Shown: positions 24,454-33,340, numbered from the stretch's first letter. The stretch is DNA of 42,087 nucleotides from Lachnospiraceae bacterium (GCA_030531435.1 JAUNNN010000017.1:1-42087); one strand, 5' to 3'. The notes: generated by a model not told the origin, from the sequence alone. Numbers and translations are program-made.

Positions 24454-25752
24454 TTATTTACTGAACAAATTAGGTATAAACATACTAATTCCTGGAATAA
24501 ATGTTATAAGTATAAGTGTAATAATCATGCATAAATAGAATGGTAATGTTGCTTTAACAACCTTCTCCATTTTTACATTTCCTACTGCAGAACCGATAAA
24601 TAAAACAGCTCCAACAGGTGGTGTTAAAAGACCGATACCACAGTTAAGAATCATCATAATACCAAACTGAATAGGTGTAATTCCTATTGATGTAGCAATT
24701 GGAAGTAATATTGGAGTAGCAATAAGAATAATAGGTGCCATATCCATAATACATCCTAATACAAGTAAAATAAGATCAATTAAAAGAGCTATTACATATG
24801 GATTAGTACTTAATCCTGTAATAAAGTGTGCTGCCATATCTGGTACATGAAGTCTTGTCAAACAGTTACCAAATACTGCTGATGTAGAAATAAGGATAAG
24901 TACGATTGATAATGTATTAATACAATCATCAATAATTTTCCATACACCCTTCCATGTAAGACCTTTATAAATGTAAACAGATACAAATAATGAATAAATA
25001 ACAGCAATAGCTGCAGACTCTGTAGCTGTAAATACACCACCTACAACACCTACTACAACAATAATGATTGCTGCTAATGCCCAAATAGAAACTCCGAGCT
25101 GTTTTACAAGTGTCTTAATTGAGAATGGTGCTCCCTTTGGATATTTTCTTCTCTTTGAAATGATATATGAACCAATCATAAGAGAACCAGCAAGTAATGC
25201 TCCAGGTAAATATCCAGCAAGGAATAATGCTCCAACTGATACTCCACCAGCTGATGTAGCATAAATAACCATATTATGTGATGGTGGTACTAAAAGTCCT
25301 TCACAAGATGATGTAATTGTAACAGCTGTTGAGAAATCATCATCATAGCCCTGATCTACCATCATAGGAATAAGGATTGTTCCAAGTGAAGCTGTATCAG
25401 CTGATGCTGATCCTGAAATACCTCCAAAGAAGTATGATGCAACAATGTTAACCATTGCCATACCACCAGTCATCCATCCAACACAGGCATCTGCCAGGGC
25501 AATAAGCTTCTCGGATATACCACCCGATCCCATAAATACACCCATCGTTATAAAGAATGGAACCGCCATAAGGCTGAATGAACTTATACCTTTAACCATA
25601 AACTGGCAAAGAGTTGAAAGAGGAAGTCCCTGACTTGCTAAACACAGAATCGATGAAATTGCTACTGCGTATGCAATAGGGAAACGAAGAATAATCATTA
25701 CAAAAAAGCTAATCAAAAGTATAGCTATCGCTGTACCATTAGTTACTGCCAT
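24454..25752 (-). CDS. dctM: TRAP transporter large membrane subunit
   Basis: This is the main membrane channel of a TRAP transporter, which uses the sodium or proton gradient to import organic acids. The 432-residue protein has about twelve membrane segments and family stretches such as GGISGSASADTASLG near residue 113, SHNMVIYA and LTPPVGAVLF. Its start lies 14 bases inside the end of dctQ and follows AGGAGG, so both are translated together. Given the surrounding uxu and uxa genes, glucuronate or galacturonate is the likely substrate; this is inferred from context. Confidence 0.94.
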   Translation of the reverse strand: MAVTNGTAIAILLISFFVMIILRFPIAYAVAISSILCLASQGLPLSTLCQFMVKGISSFSLMAVPFFITMGVFMGSGGISEKLIALADACVGWMTGGMAMVNIVASYFFGGISGSASADTASLGTILIPMMVDQGYDDDFSTAVTITSSCEGLLVPPSHNMVIYATSAGGVSVGALFLAGYLPGALLAGSLMIGSYIISKRRKYPKGAPFSIKTLVKQLGVSIWALAAIIIVVVGVVGGVFTATESAAIAVIYSLFVSVYIYKGLTWKGVWKIIDDCINTLSIVLILISTSAVFGNCLTRLHVPDMAAHFITGLSTNPYVIALLIDLILLVLGCIMDMAPIILIATPILLPIATSIGITPIQFGIMMILNCGIGLLTPPVGAVLFIGSAVGNVKMEKVVKATLPFYLCMIITLILITFIPGISMFIPNLFSK

Positions 25753-26275
25753 CTTCTTCTACCTCCTTTACACAAATTGATTTTATGTGATTGTATAAAG
25801 CTTCTACTTCAAAAACAATCATTGCTATTCCAGCAAGTGCAACTGGGAAATACATCCAAAATCTTGATAACCAAGGCATACTCTCGTAGTTACCTTTTGA
25901 ACCAATCTTAATAGCATACTTCCAGCCTTCTGTCATCATAATGTAAGCAAGAATTAATACTCCTAAATCAGATAAAATATCAAGTATTTTAATTACCATT
26001 TTAGGAAGATATGGATCGAGGGCTGTCATTCTGATATGTGCTCCTCTACGTATAGCAAGCGCTGCAGATAAAACTGCCATATATGACATTAATGTAAGAA
26101 CAACCTGCTCTGTCCATGATGGATCAGGAATAAATGGGATGTAACGACCCGATACCTGAAAAGCAACAACGAGGATATCAGCTATCAACAAAGCCTTACA
26201 TATAAATAGAACAAAGTTGTAAACGATATCATACGCTGGTTTGATTTTGTCAACTTTTTCAAAAAAAGATTTCAT
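25739..26275 (-). CDS. dctQ: TRAP transporter small membrane subunit
   Basis: DctQ is the four-helix partner of DctM. The protein of 178 residues has about four hydrophobic segments and the family motif RRGAHIRMTAL near residue 78, with PSWTEQVVLTLMSYM just before. I start it at the ATG at 26273-26275, nine bases after AAGGAG; a TTG two codons earlier sits too close to that site. It is preceded by its own extended -10 promoter and, further up, a terminator behind dctP. Confidence 0.9.
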   Translation of the reverse strand: MKSFFEKVDKIKPAYDIVYNFVLFICKALLIADILVVAFQVSGRYIPFIPDPSWTEQVVLTLMSYMAVLSAALAIRRGAHIRMTALDPYLPKMVIKILDILSDLGVLILAYIMMTEGWKYAIKIGSKGNYESMPWLSRFWMYFPVALAGIAMIVFEVEALYNHIKSICVKEVEEDGSN

Positions 26276-26319
26276 TGGCAAAAACTCCTTTCATATATTG
26301 TTAGAAATACCTTTCACTT

Positions 26320-26350
26320 ATTATATCACTTTTGAAATGAAATGTGACAA
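26320..26350 (-). promoter_or_regulatory. Internal promoter ahead of dctQM
   Basis: The minus strand has TGATATAAT, an extended -10 (26320-26328), with TTGTCA (26345-26350) 19 bp before the hexamer. The long spacer is tolerable with an extended -10. It would let dctQM be expressed despite the terminator after dctP. Confidence 0.5.
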
Positions 26351-26399
26351 TTTGTATAAAAGAACAGTATGCTTTGTGAACTATATCTTTTATCATGTA

Positions 26400-26433
26400 T
26401 AAAAAGGGCACAGAGCCAGATGGCACTGTGCCC
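26400..26433 (-). terminator. Terminator or attenuator between dctP and dctQ
   Basis: On the minus strand, GGGCACAG and CTGTGCCC (26426-26433 and 26406-26413) pair perfectly over eight bases and are followed by TTTTTA. It lies 26 bases after the dctP stop. Partial read-through would give more binding protein than membrane subunits, a common arrangement. Confidence 0.85.
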
Positions 26434-26459
26434 AGTTTGCTTTACTTATTTAATAATAA

Positions 26460-27563
26460 TTATTTAGCAAAATCTAAGAGCTTCTGGTAAAGTTCAGCCT
26501 GATCAGCTGTGTTCTCTTCAATTACTGTCTTACAAGCATCCTGCCATGGTGTGATGTCTGTTACTTCAACTACATTACATCCATCAGCCTTAAGCTCTTC
26601 GAGAACTGCATTCTCTTTTTCTTCTGACATGCTACGGCAGTATTCTGAAGCAAGCTTACCAGCTTCCATCATAGCTTCCTGCTGAGCTTCTGTCATGCTA
26701 TCCCAAGCTTCATCTGTGATGATAACCTGAACTGCACCAAGTGTATGTCCATCAAGGATAAGGTTGTTAGCAACCTCTGGGAATGCGTTTGACTTGTAGT
26801 TAGCGATTGGCTGTTCAGCTGCATCTACAACACCTGTCTGAAGTGCTGAGTAAAGCTCACCGAAATCTACTACTGTTGGTGAAGCGCCAAGGCCTTCAAC
26901 CATACCGTTCATAACTGGGTCATTTGAAACACGGATCTTAAGTCCTGCAAGGTCATCCATTCCCTTAAGCTCTTTGTTTGAGAAGAAGTGACGGAAACCT
27001 TCCTCACCGTAGAAAAGACCACGAACACCTGAACCGTTTTCTGATGGCTCACGAAGAATTTCCTGAGCTAAATCAGATGTTGCGAAGTTCCAGAAGTGCT
27101 CTCTGTTAGCCCATGTATATGGGATTGAAAGAAGCTTTGACTTTGTTCCGCCGTAGCTTGTTAAAGCGAAAGCTGAAATACGTGAAATCTGGATTGTTCC
27201 AGCACCACCAAGCATTGCATCAAGAACGTCGTTCTCTGAACCAAGAACACCTGAAGCCTGAAGGTCGATTGTGATTGAACCACCTGAAAGTCTTTCAACT
27301 TCTTCTTTAAACTTCTGATCCATGCTACCAACGATTGTATCAAGAGGGTTAACCTCTGCCATAACGAATGTAAGAGCTGGGTCTGTTGACTCTACAACTT
27401 CCTCTGCTGCTTCTTCTGCTGGAGCTTCTTCTGCTTCTTCAGCCTTCTCCTCAGCGGCTGGAGCTGCAGGTGCCTCAGCAACTGGAGCACTCTTAAGTCC
27501 ACATGCTGTCAATGAGAAAATCATTGTTCCAGCTAAAATGAGTGAAAGTAATTTCTTTTTCAT
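26460..27563 (-). CDS. dctP: TRAP transporter solute-binding lipoprotein
   Basis: This extracellular lipoprotein captures the substrate for the TRAP transporter. The signal peptide ends in the lipobox LTAC with the lipidated cysteine at C21. An Ala/Glu/Pro-rich linker (about 26-62) tethers the domain to the membrane. The rest is a DctP domain with KIRVSNDPVMNGMVEGLGASP near residue 208, which holds the carboxylate-binding arginine, and VVDFGELYSALQTGVVDAAEQP. The ATG follows AAGGAGG. Two operator copies lie at its promoter. The uronate specificity is inferred from the cluster. Confidence 0.94.
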   Translation of the reverse strand: MKKKLLSLILAGTMIFSLTACGLKSAPVAEAPAAPAAEEKAEEAEEAPAEEAAEEVVESTDPALTFVMAEVNPLDTIVGSMDQKFKEEVERLSGGSITIDLQASGVLGSENDVLDAMLGGAGTIQISRISAFALTSYGGTKSKLLSIPYTWANREHFWNFATSDLAQEILREPSENGSGVRGLFYGEEGFRHFFSNKELKGMDDLAGLKIRVSNDPVMNGMVEGLGASPTVVDFGELYSALQTGVVDAAEQPIANYKSNAFPEVANNLILDGHTLGAVQVIITDEAWDSMTEAQQEAMMEAGKLASEYCRSMSEEKENAVLEELKADGCNVVEVTDITPWQDACKTVIEENTADQAELYQKLLDFAK

Positions 27564-27624
27564 TTGTTTTAATCCTCCTTAAAAACAACTTTTGATTTTT
27601 GTAAAATGGTTATTTGATTACTTG

Positions 27625-27644
27625 TACCATCTGACATGTTAGTT
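27625..27644 (-). promoter_or_regulatory. GntR operator, downstream copy (dctP)
   Basis: This is the first copy of the direct repeat TACCATCTGACATGTTAGTT. The core CTGACATGTTAG (27631-27642) is a palindrome with one mismatched pair. It lies just after the predicted start of dctP transcription. The second copy begins 33 bp away, about three helix turns, so both would face the same side. Confidence 0.75.
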
Positions 27645-27653
27645 GATATATCT

Positions 27654-27682
27654 AATATACCATCTGACATGTTAGTTTTAAA
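27654..27682 (-). promoter_or_regulatory. Promoter of dctP
   Basis: On the minus strand, TGGTATATT forms an extended -10 (27654-27662), with a weak TTTAAA -35 (27677-27682) at 17 bp. The upstream operator copy fills the space between them, so a bound repressor would block polymerase. Confidence 0.6.
27658..27677 (-). promoter_or_regulatory. GntR operator, upstream copy (dctP)
   Basis: This is the second identical copy of the 20-base repeat TACCATCTGACATGTTAGTT, core at 27664-27675. It overlaps the -10 region and the spacer of the dctP promoter. The same core appears before eda at 33250-33261. Confidence 0.75.
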
Positions 27683-27723
27683 TTGACAATTTGATAGAAA
27701 AACTTTTTTTATTTTTGTTGATT

Positions 27724-29334
27724 TTATACAATATATTTTTTCAAAGTAGCTCTAACTGCTCCAGGACCTGCTATTTCTTCTGCAAAAATCTCTTCTATTT
27801 TCTCGCCGATTCCAGCTTTGTAGAGATCACTACCAAATATATTCGCATTTGAAAGAATAGGCTTTAACTTATCCCCTATACTATTTGGATCTGCAAACTT
27901 AACTCCTGCTAAAGCTACCTGCATTTCCTCAAGCATTGGATCTGGAGATAACTCAAATGCAGCACCTTCATCATCAACAGCAAGTAAGTAACGAAGCCAT
28001 CCAGCTATAGCTATTGGAACATATTTAAGGTCTTTAGCGCTTCCATACTTCTCAACATATGACTTAATTGTTTCGCCATATCTAATTCCAACCTTCTGTG
28101 AAGTATCACAAGCTATTCTCTGTGGTGTGTCTGGAATAAACTTATTTGGAAGTCTCTGTTCAATTACTTCTTTAACAAATTCTTCTGGTGATAATATTCC
28201 TGGATCACATACAACCTTCATACCTTCTACAGGTCCTATTCCATTAACAAGCTTTGTTAACTCTTCATCCTGCATTTCAGCAGCTATTGACTCATATCCA
28301 AGTACACAGCCATATACTGCCAAAGCTGTATGAAGTGGGTTAAGGCAAGTTGTTACCTTCATTCTCTCAACTTCATTTACAGTATTTCTGTCTGTTAAAT
28401 ATACTCCTGCCTTTTCAAGGGCTGGTCTTCCATTAGGGAACTTATCTTCAATAACAAGATACTGAGGACCTTCAGCGTTAACAAATGGAGCAATATATGT
28501 CTTTTTGTCTGTAATAACAGGCTGCATTGCCTCAATTCCATCTGCTTCAAGCCCATCTGCTATTTCTGTACTTGGTCTTGGTGTGATTTTATCTATCATA
28601 GACCAAGGGAAACTGATCTTTTGCTCATCACTTATGTAGTCAATAAAGCCTTTCTCAATAAGACCTCTATCAAGCCACTCCTTAGCCATTGTTGTAACAG
28701 CATTCTGAAGCTTTTCTCCATTATGTGAGCAGTTATCCATACTAACTACTGCAAGTGGTGCTGCTCCATTTAAATATCTCTCATATAAAAGAGCTGTAAC
28801 AACAGCCATTGCTCCAACTGGAGCTTTAGGACCATTGTTGAGATCTGGAACAACAAATGGAAGATAATTTCCATCAGCACCCTTAAGAGCATAACCCTTC
28901 TCAGTAACAGTAAATGAAATCATCTGAAGTCCAGAATCTGTAAAGATTTCTTTAAGTCTTTCCCATGACTTTTCATCTTTACTGCTTCCTTTTATAGCTT
29001 CTGATAATGATCCGATTACCTTTTTACTTGTTGAACCATCTGGCTTAAGTGTTACGGCAAGTATAAGATTATCGTATGGATCATAAATTTTATTTACAAT
29101 ATCGTAATCAAAAGTTTCTGCACAAATAATACCTTTGTCTGAGTTGCCATCTTCTATAAGCTTCTCTGCGATTCCACCAATAAATATTCTAAAAATATTA
29201 CCTACACCAAAATGTACCCATACTGGATGCTTTTTTGTATTATCTGCTATTTTAGAAACATCGTAGGTTGGAACTTCAATTCCTTTTTCCTGCCATGCTT
29301 TCGCATCTTTTATATCTTCTAAACACAGTTTCAT
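27724..29334 (-). CDS. uxuB: Fructuronate reductase
   Basis: UxuB reduces D-fructuronate to D-mannonate with NADH in the glucuronate arm. The protein is a long-form member of the mannitol dehydrogenase family: VWVHFGVGNIFRIFIGGIAEK near residue 38 is the nucleotide-binding start, SMDNCSHNGEKL near 200 and KVTTCLNPLHTALAVYG near 326 hold the family catalytic residues. The 536 residues are typical for the clostridial and Bacillus form. The ATG follows AGGAG. It lies 32 bp after uxuA, and the dctP promoter begins after its stop. Confidence 0.92.
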   Translation of the reverse strand: MKLCLEDIKDAKAWQEKGIEVPTYDVSKIADNTKKHPVWVHFGVGNIFRIFIGGIAEKLIEDGNSDKGIICAETFDYDIVNKIYDPYDNLILAVTLKPDGSTSKKVIGSLSEAIKGSSKDEKSWERLKEIFTDSGLQMISFTVTEKGYALKGADGNYLPFVVPDLNNGPKAPVGAMAVVTALLYERYLNGAAPLAVVSMDNCSHNGEKLQNAVTTMAKEWLDRGLIEKGFIDYISDEQKISFPWSMIDKITPRPSTEIADGLEADGIEAMQPVITDKKTYIAPFVNAEGPQYLVIEDKFPNGRPALEKAGVYLTDRNTVNEVERMKVTTCLNPLHTALAVYGCVLGYESIAAEMQDEELTKLVNGIGPVEGMKVVCDPGILSPEEFVKEVIEQRLPNKFIPDTPQRIACDTSQKVGIRYGETIKSYVEKYGSAKDLKYVPIAIAGWLRYLLAVDDEGAAFELSPDPMLEEMQVALAGVKFADPNSIGDKLKPILSNANIFGSDLYKAGIGEKIEEIFAEEIAGPGAVRATLKKYIV

Positions 29335-29366
29335 ATCTATTCTCCTAACATAATGTCTATGTTTAA

Positions 29367-30431
29367 CTACGCCTGCTTAACAATAGCTTCCCATAATCCC
29401 TGTAAATATGTAGCACCAAGTGCTCTGTCATATAAACCGTATCCTGGCATAGCCTTTTCTCCCCAAATCATACGTCCATGGTCTGGGCGAATTGCACCGT
29501 CAAATCCTGTGTCATAAAGAGTCTTCATAATCTTATACATATCCATTGAACCATCTGATGAAAGGTGTGCTGCCTCTTCGAAATCACGTGGTGTATTGTA
29601 TTTAAGGTTTCTTACATGTGCAAATGGAATTCTGCCTTCACATGCTTTAATAATTTCTGGAATATCATTATTCTGGTTAGAACCAAGAGATCCTGTACAT
29701 AATGTAATTCCGTTATATGGCTTATCTACAGCCTTTAATAATTTAACGATTTTCTCTTTGTTTGTGACAATTCTTGGAAGTCCAAAAATTGGCCATGCTG
29801 GGTCATCTGGATGAATACCCATTTTGATATCAAATTTTTCACAAACTGGTCCAATTGCCTCAAGGAAGTATACAAGATTGTTAAATAACTTCTCTTCATC
29901 AATGTCCTTATACATATCAAAAAGTTCTTTTAAGCTATCTAATCTTTCAGGCTCCCAACCTGGCATAACAAATCCATTTGACATTGCATTGATAGACTCT
30001 TTCATATGCTCTGGGTCAATCTTATCAATGACATCCTGATTATATGCAAGTACTGTTCCACCATCAGGTCTAACTCTGGCAAGATCTGATCTTGTCCAGT
30101 CAAACACAGGCATGAAGTTATAACAGATCATGTTAATACCTTCTTCGCCTAAACGCTCTAAAGTTGTGATATAGTTTGCAATGTGTTCATCTCGATCTTT
30201 ATTACCAATCTTAATAGCATCACTAACGTTAACTGATTCAATACCTCTTATAGTTAATCCGGCATCTTCAACAACTTTTTTTATTTTCTTGATTTCGTCC
30301 TTTTCCCAAGCCTCACCAGGTTTTGTTCCGTATAAAGTTGTTATTACACCCTTAACTCCTGGAACCTGTCTTATCTGCTCGAGTGTCACACTATCATAAC
30401 CTGGTCCATACCAGCGTAGTGTCATATCCAT
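29367..30431 (-). CDS. uxuA: Mannonate dehydratase
   Basis: UxuA dehydrates D-mannonate to 2-keto-3-deoxygluconate. The 354-residue protein is a TIM barrel of the xylose-isomerase-like group. Visible are the start MTLRWYGPGYDSVTLEQI, IRGIESVNVSD near residue 57, GIHPDDPAWPIFGLPRIV near 204, LCTGSLG near 244 and the late IRPDHGRMIWGE, which supplies metal-binding histidine. The ATG follows GGAGG at nine bases. It lies 15 bp after gntR, so regulator and pathway are in one transcript. Confidence 0.96.
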   Translation of the reverse strand: MDMTLRWYGPGYDSVTLEQIRQVPGVKGVITTLYGTKPGEAWEKDEIKKIKKVVEDAGLTIRGIESVNVSDAIKIGNKDRDEHIANYITTLERLGEEGINMICYNFMPVFDWTRSDLARVRPDGGTVLAYNQDVIDKIDPEHMKESINAMSNGFVMPGWEPERLDSLKELFDMYKDIDEEKLFNNLVYFLEAIGPVCEKFDIKMGIHPDDPAWPIFGLPRIVTNKEKIVKLLKAVDKPYNGITLCTGSLGSNQNNDIPEIIKACEGRIPFAHVRNLKYNTPRDFEEAAHLSSDGSMDMYKIMKTLYDTGFDGAIRPDHGRMIWGEKAMPGYGLYDRALGATYLQGLWEAIVKQA

Positions 30432-30446
30432 AACTTAATCCTCCAT

Positions 30447-31127
30447 TTAAATGTTATTTTCAAACAATTCAGGTTTTACTTTGCCCATTATTTCAATATC
30501 CGAAATAATATGTCCTAAATGTCTGATAAGATATGCTCTATATCCTTCTCTGTCGTTTTTTTCAACACATTCTATAAGGCATGCATGATCTGAAACTGTA
30601 CGATTTTTATTGTTATCATCTAAATCCATCAGCAATCTAATACGATTGTAGTGAACCATCATATTACTGATTATTTCTGCTGCCAGATGTTCTTTTGCAA
30701 CTCTATAAGTAACCATATGAAACATATTATCGTGCCTTAGGTACTCATAGGCTTCTTCTGGTGACATATGACTGCCGCCAATGACTGCCAGCTGATGCGC
30801 ATAAGACTTCATTTCATCAATATCTTCCTGCGTAACATTGTCAAAAAAAGAATCAACCATTCCAAGCTCTAACGAACGCCTTACAAACCATTCCTGATTT
30901 GCTCTTGCAATATTAATTTTAGATACAACTGACTTTGACTGAGGGTATATATCTATTAACCCCTCTGATTCAAGCTTTACTATTGCTTCTCTTGCTGGAG
31001 TTCTGCTAACCTGATATCTTTCTGCTATTTTTGCTGCTGATATAGGCTCCCCTGGGCTAAGAACAAATGTCATTATTTCTTTTTTTAATCTGTCGTAAGT
31101 CTGCTGATTCAGTGATTTATCAACCAT
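30447..31127 (-). CDS. GntR-family regulator with FCD domain (UxuR-like)
   Basis: This is a DNA-binding regulator of the FadR subfamily. The winged helix-turn-helix covers about residues 8-72 (KIAERYQVSRTPAREAIVKLESEGL). The FCD ligand-binding domain covers about 78-215, with probable metal-binding residues in RHDNMFHMV, SDHACLIECV and RHLGH. It lies within the uronate operon between the kdgF-like gene and uxuA, so it probably controls this pathway and is released by a uronate intermediate, as known for UxuR and ExuR. The palindromes at the eda and dctP promoters are its likely operators. Confidence 0.9.
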   Translation of the reverse strand: MVDKSLNQQTYDRLKKEIMTFVLSPGEPISAAKIAERYQVSRTPAREAIVKLESEGLIDIYPQSKSVVSKINIARANQEWFVRRSLELGMVDSFFDNVTQEDIDEMKSYAHQLAVIGGSHMSPEEAYEYLRHDNMFHMVTYRVAKEHLAAEIISNMMVHYNRIRLLMDLDDNNKNRTVSDHACLIECVEKNDREGYRAYLIRHLGHIISDIEIMGKVKPELFENNI

Positions 31128-31167
31128 CTAATTCTGTACCCTTTCAAATCTTTTTAGATCAATATCA

Positions 31168-31494
31168 TTAACTGATAAAATCTTCTCTCATTGGTGTAAA
31201 AATATCTAAAAGTTTTACCTTAGTGAGGCAATCAATTCCATGACTTACATTAGGCCCAACAATATATGTATCACCAGAATTAAGTGTTACATCTTCCTTG
31301 CCCTCTTCATGAAAAACAAGACTACCCTCTATTACATATCCTATCTGCTCATGTGGATGTTTATGCATTTCGCCTTTTGCTCCAGCTTCAAATAACAGTT
31401 CCACATTCATAATGTTTTCACTGTAAGCAAGAACCTTTCTAAGTACTCCACCGCCTAAATCTTTATATTCTTTTTCAATATTTTTAACGTACAT
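31168..31494 (-). CDS. kdgF: KdgF-like cupin
   Basis: KdgF opens the ring of unsaturated uronates released from pectin or alginate, giving the linear keto-acid that enters the KDG route. The 108-residue single-domain cupin has the metal motif HxHxxxQ (H44, H46, Q50 in MHKHPHEQIGY) and the second histidine H85 in PNVSHGID, matching the KdgF pattern. It lies between kdgK and gntR. Other small cupins share this fold, so the exact reaction rests partly on context. Its presence suggests that pectate-lyase products feed the operon. Confidence 0.82.
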   Translation of the reverse strand: MYVKNIEKEYKDLGGGVLRKVLAYSENIMNVELLFEAGAKGEMHKHPHEQIGYVIEGSLVFHEEGKEDVTLNSGDTYIVGPNVSHGIDCLTKVKLLDIFTPMREDFIS

Positions 31495-31514
31495 ATTTCC
31501 TACCTGATAAATAA

Positions 31515-32549
31515 TTATCTCTGAACACGTCCTGAACCGTCACCACCAGCAAGATTATCAACTTCTGCTCTTGTTACCACATTAAAATCACCAGGAATTG
31601 TGTGCTTTAATGCTGATGCAGCTACTCCAAATTCAAGTGAATCCTTCATGTTTTTGCCATCAAGAAGACCACAGATTACACCAGCTGCGAATGAATCGCC
31701 TCCGCCAACTCTGTCAACAATAGGATTTATTGAATAAGTCTTTGAATGATAGAATTCTCTTGTAGTACCATCCATAATGCATGCACTCCAGCCATTGTTT
31801 GATGCTGAATATGACTGTCTGAGTGAGCTTACAACATACTTGAAACCAAACTTATCTGCCATCTGGTTAAACACATCTTCATAACCTGCAAGATTAAGTT
31901 CACCCTTAGTTACGTCTGTTTCTTTAGCCTTAAAGCCTAAAACCTTATCAGCATCTTCTTCATTACCAATGCAAACATCAACGTACTGCATTAAAGATGT
32001 CATAACCTTCTGGGCCTTTTCAGATGACCACAACTTCTTTCTGAAGTTTAAGTCTACAGATACTGTAACTCCTGCCTTTTTTGCGGCCTTAAGTGCTGCC
32101 TCTGTAAGCTCTATAGCTGAATCTGATACAGCTGGAGTAATACCTGTAAAGTGGAACCAGTCAGCATCTTTGAATATCTCATCAAAATCGAATTCTTCTA
32201 CCTTAGCAGTTGATATAGAACTATGTGCTCTGTCATATACTACATTACTTGCTCTCATAGCAGATCCTGTTTCGAGGAAATAAATACCTAATCTCTCTCC
32301 ACTCTTTGAAATGTAATCTGTACCAACATTAAACTTTCTGAGTGCTGCAACCGCACAAGCACCGATTGGGTTATCTGGTACAGCTGTAACAAACTGAGTA
32401 TCATACCCAAAATTTGCTAAAGATACAGCAACATTTGCTTCACCACCACCGTAGCAAACATCAAACTCATCTGCCTGAAGAAATCTCTCATTATTAGGTG
32501 TTGATAATCTAAGCATTATCTCACCCATTGTAACAACCTTTTTGCTCAT
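31515..32549 (-). CDS. kdgK: 2-keto-3-deoxygluconate kinase
   Basis: KdgK phosphorylates 2-keto-3-deoxygluconate to KDPG, the common product of both uronate arms. It is a PfkB-family sugar kinase of 344 residues, with the substrate stretch CYGGGEANVAVSLANFG at 32-48 and the catalytic signature VGGGDSFAAGVICGL at 281-295 (D285 as base). The ATG follows AGAGGA, and the gene starts 7 bp after eda. PfkB kinases overlap in sequence, but the pairing with eda makes KDG the clear choice. Confidence 0.94.
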   Translation of the reverse strand: MSKKVVTMGEIMLRLSTPNNERFLQADEFDVCYGGGEANVAVSLANFGYDTQFVTAVPDNPIGACAVAALRKFNVGTDYISKSGERLGIYFLETGSAMRASNVVYDRAHSSISTAKVEEFDFDEIFKDADWFHFTGITPAVSDSAIELTEAALKAAKKAGVTVSVDLNFRKKLWSSEKAQKVMTSLMQYVDVCIGNEEDADKVLGFKAKETDVTKGELNLAGYEDVFNQMADKFGFKYVVSSLRQSYSASNNGWSACIMDGTTREFYHSKTYSINPIVDRVGGGDSFAAGVICGLLDGKNMKDSLEFGVAASALKHTIPGDFNVVTRAEVDNLAGGDGSGRVQR

Positions 32550-32556
32550 TTTTTTC

Positions 32557-33195
32557 TTATCCTCTTATCTGCTTAACTAAATCTACGGCTTCCTTTGTCA
32601 TGGCTTCGATACGATCATATTCTCCATTATCGATTAAATCAGCCTTAACCATCCAACTACCGCCGCACGCTGATATCTTATTGTTTCCAAGATATTCAGG
32701 AAGATTCTTAGCATTAATGCCGCCTGTTGGCATAAATTTAACCATTGTGTATGGCGCAGCCATTGCTTTAATCATTGCAAGTCCACCTGCCTGTTCAGCT
32801 GGGAAGAACTTAACAACCTCTAATCCTCTCTTAACTGCCTGTGCAACCTCTGAAGGTGTAATACATCCTGGTACAACTACAATATTTTTTGAAATACAAT
32901 AATCAACAATTTCAGGATCGAAACCTGGGCTTACAATAAATTTAGCTCCTGCTCCTACAGCTCTATCAACCTGTTCTGTTGTTAAAACTGTTCCCGCACC
33001 AACTAACATGTCGGGATAGTTTTCTGTCATAATCTTTATTGACTCTTCTGCCGCAGCTGTTCTAAATGTAACTTCAGCGCATTTAAGACCACCGTTACAT
33101 AAGGCTTCAGCCAATGGTTTAGCGTCTTCCGCGCGATTCAAGACAACAACAGGAACTACTCCGTACTCTGATAACTTTACTAAAATATCGTTCAT
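32557..33195 (-). CDS. eda: KDPG aldolase
   Basis: Eda splits 2-keto-3-deoxy-6-phosphogluconate into pyruvate and glyceraldehyde-3-phosphate, ending the uronate route. The 212-residue protein has the family residues: E41 in EVTFRT, GAGTVLT near residue 67 and the Schiff-base lysine K129 in VVKFFPAE. The ATG follows AGGAG. It is the first gene of the operon, with a promoter and operator directly upstream. Confidence 0.95.
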   Translation of the reverse strand: MNDILVKLSEYGVVPVVVLNRAEDAKPLAEALCNGGLKCAEVTFRTAAAEESIKIMTENYPDMLVGAGTVLTTEQVDRAVGAGAKFIVSPGFDPEIVDYCISKNIVVVPGCITPSEVAQAVKRGLEVVKFFPAEQAGGLAMIKAMAAPYTMVKFMPTGGINAKNLPEYLGNNKISACGGSWMVKADLIDNGEYDRIEAMTKEAVDLVKQIRG

Positions 33196-33239
33196 TATTA
33201 ATCTCCTGTTCTCTTCTTATATTTTTTTCACAAGATACA

Positions 33240-33268
33240 TATTCATCAACTAACATGTTACTTGTCAA
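33240..33268 (-). promoter_or_regulatory. Promoter of the eda-kdgK-kdgF-gntR-uxuAB operon
   Basis: A perfect TTGACA -35 lies at 33263-33268 on the minus strand. At 17-18 bp the -10 is weak (TGAATA or GAATAT at 33239-33245). The operator fills the spacer next to the -35. Confidence 0.55.
33250..33261 (-). promoter_or_regulatory. GntR operator before eda
   Basis: The ten central bases TAACATGTTA (33251-33260) are a perfect palindrome and share the core of the two dctP repeats. The site lies directly after the -35, which suits a repressor. Confidence 0.72.
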
Positions 33269-33340
33269 ATAAATAATATCATCATTTAAATTCTTTGTAA
33301 ACGGAGTAAAAATGCACCAAATTTCATGCAAATTTTCAGT

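Noticed and set aside
27625-27677. Two identical 20-base repeats as a short CRISPR array or mobile-element ends.
   Set aside because: There are only two copies with a 13-base gap, they contain a palindrome also found before eda, and they sit on a promoter. Operators explain them better.
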